Assembly (NCBI GenBank): GCA_963705635.1
Contig: CAVPKH010000004.1
Span: forward strand, 310,001 to 374,000
Length of the DNA: 64,000 nt
Origin: VRUE01 sp963705635
Lineage (GTDB): Bacteria; Actinomycetota; Thermoleophilia; Solirubrobacterales; 70-9
Reading direction: 5' to 3'
Shown: positions 62,201-64,000 of the stretch, in pieces
How positions within the stretch are numbered: position 1 is the stretch's first letter
Layout: every line of letters begins with the position of its first letter
The notes under the pieces: model-generated
Database searches by the model: none
What the model was told of the DNA's origin: nothing
What the model saw: only the letters and a program-made list of their open reading frames with translations
Position numbers and translations under genes: made by a program

Positions 62201-64000
62201 GACCCGCAGCTCGCTTGCCCGGCTGGCGCCCAGCGCCACCGCGCTCCAGGCAAAGGGCAGCTCCGCCGGCTCGCCCTCGGCGGCGAAGAGGCCGATCGGG
62301 TGCAGCGCCGAGTCGAGCAGCGCCGGGTGGATGCCGAAGCCAGGCGCCTCGCCGGCGCCCTGCGGCAGCGAGACCTCGGCGTAGAGATCCTCGCCGTCCT
62401 GCCAGGCGGCGGTGAGGCCGCGGAAGGCGGGGCCGTAGTCGACGCCCCCTTCGGCGAGGCGGTCGTAGAGCAGGGCGATCTCGATCGGCTGAGCCCCCGG
62501 CGGCGGCCACTCCGCCGGGTCGAGCGGGCGGCGGGCGGCGGCGCCCTGCGCTGCGACCGCGCCGCCGGCATGGCGGGTCCACTCGGCCGTGCCCTCGGCG
62601 CGGGCGTGGATCGCGATCTCGCGCCCGCCGCCCTGATCGGGGGGCGAGACCGAGACCCGGAGCTGCACCGCCTCCCCCTCGGCGAGAGCCAGCGGCGCCA
62701 GCAGGGTGAGCTCCTCGACCCCTGCGGCGCCGACCTGCTCCGCCGCCCGCAGGGCCAGCTCGATGAAGCCGGCGCCGGGGAAGATCGCGGTGCCAAGGAC
62801 GGCGTGGTCGGCAAGCCAGGGATGGCTCTGCAGGGAGATGCGACCGCTGAGGGCAAGGCTGCCGTCCTCGGGGTCTTCGATCACCGCAGCGAGCAGCGGG
62901 TGGTCGGCCGCCGCTTGGCCGATCGTCGCCGGGTCGCCCGTCCCGGCGCTCGAGTCGAGCCAGTAGCGCTGGCGCTGGAAGGGGTAGGTGGGCAGGGCCA
63001 CGCGCTTGGCGCCGGCGCCCTCGAAGAAGGCATCCCAGTCGAGCTTGGCGCCGCAGGCGTGGGCCTCGGCGAGCGCCGTGGCCAGCGCCCTCGCCTCCGG
63101 GCGCCCCTCGCGCAGGGTGGGGACCAGGGTCGCCGGGCGCTCGCGCTCCTCGCCCGCCTCCAGGCACTCAGCCGCCATCGCGCTCAGCACCGGGTCGGGG
63201 CCCAGCTCCAGGTAGGCGCTCGCGCCCTGGGCCCCGAGGTTGGCGAGGGCGTCGGCGAAGCGCACCGGCTGGCGCACGTGGGCGACCCAGTAGGCGGGGT
63301 CGGTGGCCTGCTCTGGGCTGAGGATCTCTCCCGTCGTGTTGGAGACGAGCGGGATCTGCGGCTCGCCGTAGGCGAGGCTGCTTGCGACCTCGGCGAAGTG
63401 CTCCAGCATCGGCTCCATCAGCGGCGAGTGGAAGGCGTGGGAGACGCTGAGGCGCTTGGTCTTTCGTCCCTGCTCGCCGAAGCGGGCGGCGACGTCCTCC
63501 GCGGGCTCCTGCTCGCCGGAGAGGACGACCGCCCGGGGGGCGTTGATCGCGGCGATCGAGAGCTCCCCCTCTTTGCCGGCGATCGCCTCCCTTGCCTCGG
63601 CCTCTGTGGCCTCGATCGCCACCATCGCCCCGCCCTCGGGCAGGGCGCCCATCAGCCTGCCGCGGGCGGCGACGAGCTTTGCCGCGTCGGCGAGGGAGAA
63701 GACGCCGGCGAGGTGGGCGGCGGAGATCTCCCCGATCGAGTGCCCGGCGAGCAGGTCGGGCTTTAGCCCCTGTGAGCGCAGGGCCTCGAAGAGGGCTACC
63801 TGGAGGGCAAAGAGGGCGGGCTGGGCGTAGGTGGTGTGGTCGAGCAGCTCCGCCTCGGGGGAGCCTGGCTCGGCGAAGAGCAGCTCCTTGAGGGGGCGGT
63901 CGAGGTGCGGGTCGAGCTCTGCCAGGACCTCGTCCAGCGCTGCCTTGAAGGCGGGGTGGGACTCGTAGAGCTCCCTGCCCATGCCGGCTCGCTGGGAGCC
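53054..64000 (-). CDS. Modular type I PKS subunit G1, 5' partial (modules M1 and M2)
   Basis: This is a cytosolic multifunctional polyketide synthase subunit that runs two rounds of chain extension with full reduction. The frame is open without interruption from the window edge to a TGA stop at 53056-53054, giving 3648 residues; the N-terminus lies upstream of the window. The visible order is AT (truncated at its GQGSQ motif)-DH-ER-KR-ACP (M1), then KS-AT-DH-ER-KR-ACP (M2), then a C-terminal docking region ending in DLLDRKLGRV. The first AT has GHSIGE and HAFH (malonyl type). The second has GHSQGE with IPSH (branched-extender type). Both ER domains carry the HAGAGGVGM nucleotide loop and both KRs have a (V/L)(I/L)DD motif and YAAAN. 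The next subunit starts 22 bases downstream, so the two are probably co-transcribed. Frame and motifs are seen directly; substrate choice is inferred from family motifs. Confidence 0.96.
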   Translation of the reverse strand, partial: GSQRAGMGRELYESHPAFKAALDEVLAELDPHLDRPLKELLFAEPGSPEAELLDHTTYAQPALFALQVALFEALRSQGLKPDLLAGHSIGEISAAHLAGVFSLADAAKLVAARGRLMGALPEGGAMVAIEATEAEAREAIAGKEGELSIAAINAPRAVVLSGEQEPAEDVAARFGEQGRKTKRLSVSHAFHSPLMEPMLEHFAEVASSLAYGEPQIPLVSNTTGEILSPEQATDPAYWVAHVRQPVRFADALANLGAQGASAYLELGPDPVLSAMAAECLEAGEERERPATLVPTLREGRPEARALATALAEAHACGAKLDWDAFFEGAGAKRVALPTYPFQRQRYWLDSSAGTGDPATIGQAAADHPLLAAVIEDPEDGSLALSGRISLQSHPWLADHAVLGTAIFPGAGFIELALRAAEQVGAAGVEELTLLAPLALAEGEAVQLRVSVSPPDQGGGREIAIHARAEGTAEWTRHAGGAVAAQGAAARRPLDPAEWPPPGAQPIEIALLYDRLAEGGVDYGPAFRGLTAAWQDGEDLYAEVSLPQGAGEAPGFGIHPALLDSALHPIGLFAAEGEPAELPFAWSAVALGASRASELRVRLSRRGEGAFSLRLSDLQGATVAEIGSLALRPLDPRQLRGSSQQDDALFGVDWRELSPPAPAAGAWAVLGEGESAAAVALCAAEAPLTLATDLAALRAAFDDGAEVPGTVLCQPFAGGSGSPCADVRTAALAGVELVQQWLAEERFVASQLVLLTRDAVVVDEGESPDLAAAALWGLLRAAQAEQPDRFVLVDCDGSGASLEALAAAVASGEPQLALRQGRVLVPRVTPVRQQSGRLLPPAGPWRLDAVKRGTLDGLALVPSPAAEGPLGATGVRVAMRAAGLNFRDVLIALGLYPGEAPIGSEGAGVVVEVGADVTDLAPGERVMGMVADAFAPLAIAERQLLAPIPAGWSFEQAAAVPVAFLTAHYGLHDLAGLRAGERVLVHAGAGGVGMAAIQLAHEAGAEVFATASPAKWEALREAGLAEDHIASSRDLDFRDKFLETTGGEGVDVVLNSLAGEYVDASLQLLPRGGRFLEMGKTDIRDPERVAAEHPNVSYGAFDLVEAGPQRLGEALAEVLGRFERGALQHSPIASWDVRDAPEAFRHLREGNNVGKVVLSLPRPIDPEKTVLITGGSGALGGLIARHLVAEHGARHLLLASRSGAEAAGAAELRAELEGLGAAVTIAACDVSDRSQLEQLLAAIPGQCPLGAVVHAAGVIDDGTIESISAEKLERVFAPKADAAWHLHELTADIDLSAFVLFSSVAATFGGAGQANYAAANAFLDALAEGRRAAGLPATSMAWGLWGGEGGMAASLGEADLARLQRSGIDALSAAQGLDLFDAALRAGRARALPVRLDPVALRQSAAAGALPAILGGLVRTGTPRSAPSGALASALSTLSEAEREAHLLGLVVAEVASVLGHGSAEAVDPRRAFKELGFDSLAAVELRNRLKAATGIRLTATAVFDHPTSAALARHLLAETGAGDAAGQATVRAQASDEPIAIVGMACRYPGGIGSPRGLWELLLAGGDGIGEFPTDRGWDLERLYHPDPDHPGTSYVREGGFLYDAADFDAEFFGIAPREALAADPQQRILLEACWEALEGAGIDPASLRGEPAGVFAGISSQDYSAGLRAVDDESEGYRLTGSSTSIVSGRVAYAFGLEGPAMTVDTACSSSLVAMHLAAGALRGGECSLALAGGVTVLGSAGAFTELSRQRGLAPDGRCKAFAEGADGTGFSEGVGVLVLERLSEAQANGHPVLATIRGSAVNQDGASNGLTAPNGPSQERVIRQALANAGLQPADVDAVEAHGTGTTLGDPIEAGALLATYGQDREAPLKLGSLKSNIGHAQAAAGVGGVIKMVLAMREGVLPKTLHVEQPSSKVDWETGKVELLSEPVEWKPNGHPRRAGVSSFGISGTNAHLILEEAPEPPAAGRRQGAGGPGASSRQAPLPGQVPLALSAKSQAALREAAERLATRLRDNPELDPTDVAHSLATTRSAFEQRAVAVGAERPELLGALDALASGGDAPGLARGVARKSQAPVFLFPGQGSQWQGMAAQLSGASAVFDRALDQCEAALAPFLDFSVKDVLLDKEGAASIDRIEVVQPALFAVMVSLARLWEACGVRPAAVIGHSQGEIAAAHISGGLSLDDAARLAALRSQLISKLTGQGAMVSVALPASQLDLGRWDGRIELAAQNGPSSTILSAEREAVGEFLAHCEQEDVRAKEIPATIPSHSARVEPLRAELLELLAPISPQSSEVPFYSTVSGEALDTRELDAEYWYRNLRQPVLFEQVTRELASQGHSAFIEVSPHPVFALAVGETLEAALPDSASATVLGTLRREEGGPDRFALSLAEAQAQGVALDWGAFFAGSGAKSVPLPTYPFQRTRYWLNASTGAGDLGAAGLEHFDHPLLGAAIEDPESKGLTLSGRISLQSHPWLADHAVSATVLLPGTAFLELALAAAERVGAGVVEELTIEAPLVLPEQGAVALRLSLAAADERGRRELSIHSRPEGEEGAGQWTRNAAGALGAEGSAVPAPFEAWPPEGAEPLGVEDLYERFAGIGLDYGPAFQGLTAAWRVGEEVCAEVSLPEQSSAAAQRFAIHPALLDSALHAVGLTEAGMAELRLPFSWRGVSLGSTGAAALRVRVVAEGADGVAIAIADQDGAPVAGVDSLALRAVDPAQLQTAGQAGGGLLGVEWSELELGQSVSFAETEEPAAIAERGDPPEVVLWRLRPDPDPEADAVTAARDLVAAVLRQVQAWIGRDDLAASRLAVLTEGAISVGEDESPDLAQAAVWGLLRSAQSEHPGRFALVDSDGSEASEEAVAAALASEEEPQLALRDGVALAPRAAAVEGGDSLLQPPGPWRLDVRSRGTLESLALVPNPGAEEPLGPSEVRIAMRAAGLNFRDVLIALGLYPGAASIGGEGAGVVVEVGPEVGDLAPGEPVMGLVPGAFAPLAIAERDFLAPVPGGWSFEQAASVPTVFLTAHYGLLGLAGLQAGERVLVHAGAGGVGMAAIQLAQHLGAEVFATASPAKWDALREIGVAESHLASSRDLSFKDKFLEATGGEGVDVVLNSLAGEYVDASLQLLPRGGRFLEMGKTDVRDAELVAAAHPGVSYRAFDLRDAGPEPTRSMLGEVLELFERGALRHSPIASWDLRRAPEAFRHLREGNNVGKVVLSLPRPIDPEKTVLITGGSGALGGLVARHLVAEHGARHLLLASRSGAEAAGAAELRAELEGLGAAVTIAACDVSEREQLAELFDAIPAGQPLGAVLHAAGALDDGTIESLGAEKLERVFAPKAGAAWHLHELTAGAELSAFVLFSSAAGILGAPGQANYAAANSFLDALAAKRHAEGLAATSIAWGLWRRESAMASHLGEADLARIRRSGLDALADEAGLALFDEALACERPAVVALGLDRIGLRSQAASGALPAILRGLARAPSARRSADGASFGARLAKLPADEREAAVLELVRDQVATVLGHDSAEKVEPGRAFKELGFDSLAAVELRNRLNLAAGLRLPATVVFDHPNPAELAAQILVSIGLGEAQSGAGAGALASEFDRLESVLAGIESADQREDAVARLRELLAGIDSERGEDLADASDEEMFDLLDRKLGRV
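53290..59395 (-). other. PKS module M2: KS-AT-DH-ER-KR-ACP
   Basis: KS at about 58115-59395 has EPIAIVGM, DTACSSS, EAHGTGT and NIGHAQAA, so all catalytic residues are present. AT at about 56730-57780 has FPGQGSQWQGM, GHSQGE and IPSHS where malonyl ATs have HAFH; this points to methylmalonyl or another branched extender. DH at about 55855-56690 has HAVSATVLLPG, where the usual Gly of HxxxG is Ala, and the Asp of HPALLDSALH is present. ER at about 54370-55290 has HAGAGGVGM. KR at about 53800-54350 has ALDD, FSSAAG and YAAAN. ACP at about 53300-53490 has GFDSL. The predicted outcome is a saturated, branched two-carbon unit. Confidence 0.93.
59430..64000 (-). other. PKS module M1 (KS outside window): AT-DH-ER-KR-ACP
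   Basis: AT at about 62960-64000, malonyl type (GHSIGE, SVSHAFHS), ending in YPFQRQRYWL. DH at about 62085-62905 has the catalytic His in HAVLGTAIFPG and the Asp in HPALLDSALH. The structural half of the KR lies at about 61470-62080. ER at about 60530-61450 has LNFRDVL and HAGAGGVGM (near 61005-61050). KR at about 59960-60515 has LITGGSGALGG, VIDD and FSSVAATF followed by YAAAN. ACP at about 59440-59650 has GFDSL at 59561-59575. All reductive domains look intact, so the module should leave a saturated, unbranched two-carbon unit. The KS of this module must lie just upstream of base 64000. Confidence 0.93.
62940..64000 (-). repeat. Malonyl AT repeat family 1, copy in M1
   Basis: Partner of the M10 copy. 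The repeat reaches the window edge and may extend further. Confidence 0.85.

Overview
The whole window is one strand of a giant modular type I polyketide synthase (PKS) locus. All real coding sequence lies on the minus strand, so transcription runs from base 64000 towards base 1. The DNA is very GC-rich with strong G/C bias at third codon positions. The subunits carry short N- and C-terminal docking peptides of actinobacterial style, so a high-GC actinobacterium is the likely source. Frequent GATCG words would fit some deep-branching actinobacterial orders, but the window does not settle the genus. No RNA gene, mobile element, CRISPR array, loading module, thioesterase, tailoring gene or regulator is visible. 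The locus runs off both ends.

Layout in transcription order, with window-local gene and module numbers. G1 (64000-53054, 5' end outside) holds M1 and M2. G2 (53031-29775) holds M3 to M6. G3 (29778-19012) holds M7 and M8. G4 (18979-8125) holds M9 and M10. G5 (8128-1, 3' end outside) holds M11 and the first part of M12. Intergenic gaps are 22 and 32 bases (G1/G2, G3/G4) or ATGA overlaps (G2/G3, G4/G5), so this looks like a single operon. No non-coding stretch exceeds 32 bases.

Domain content: M1 AT(malonyl)-DH-ER-KR-ACP; M2 KS-AT(branched)-DH-ER-KR-ACP; M3 KS-AT(malonyl)-DH-ER-KR-ACP; M4 KS-AT(branched)-DH-ER-KR-ACP; M5 KS-AT(malonyl)-DH-KR-ACP; M6 KS-AT(branched)-DH-KR-ACP; M7 KS-AT(branched)-DH(His to Tyr, probably dead)-KR-ACP; M8 KS-AT(malonyl)-DH-KR(Ser to Ala)-ACP; M9 KS-AT(branched)-DH-KR-ACP; M10 KS-AT(malonyl)-DH-KR-ACP; M11 KS-AT(branched)-DH-KR-ACP; M12 KS-AT(malonyl)-DH(start only). 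If the line is colinear, it extends a chain by at least twelve units. Four fully reduced units come first, then two alkene units, a hydroxyl unit, and a branched polyene stretch. Malonyl and branched extenders alternate except at M6/M7. Two distinct docking-peptide types alternate along the subunits and support the order G1 to G5.

The region from about 16.8 to 51.5 kb, densest at 29-48 kb, carries many single-base insertions and deletions that break the reading frames. G1 and G5 are fully open. Protein motifs continue intact in the next frame, so consensus errors are more likely than gene decay. Several AT domains are near-identical DNA repeats, which shows domain-scale recombination and may also have contributed to assembly trouble.
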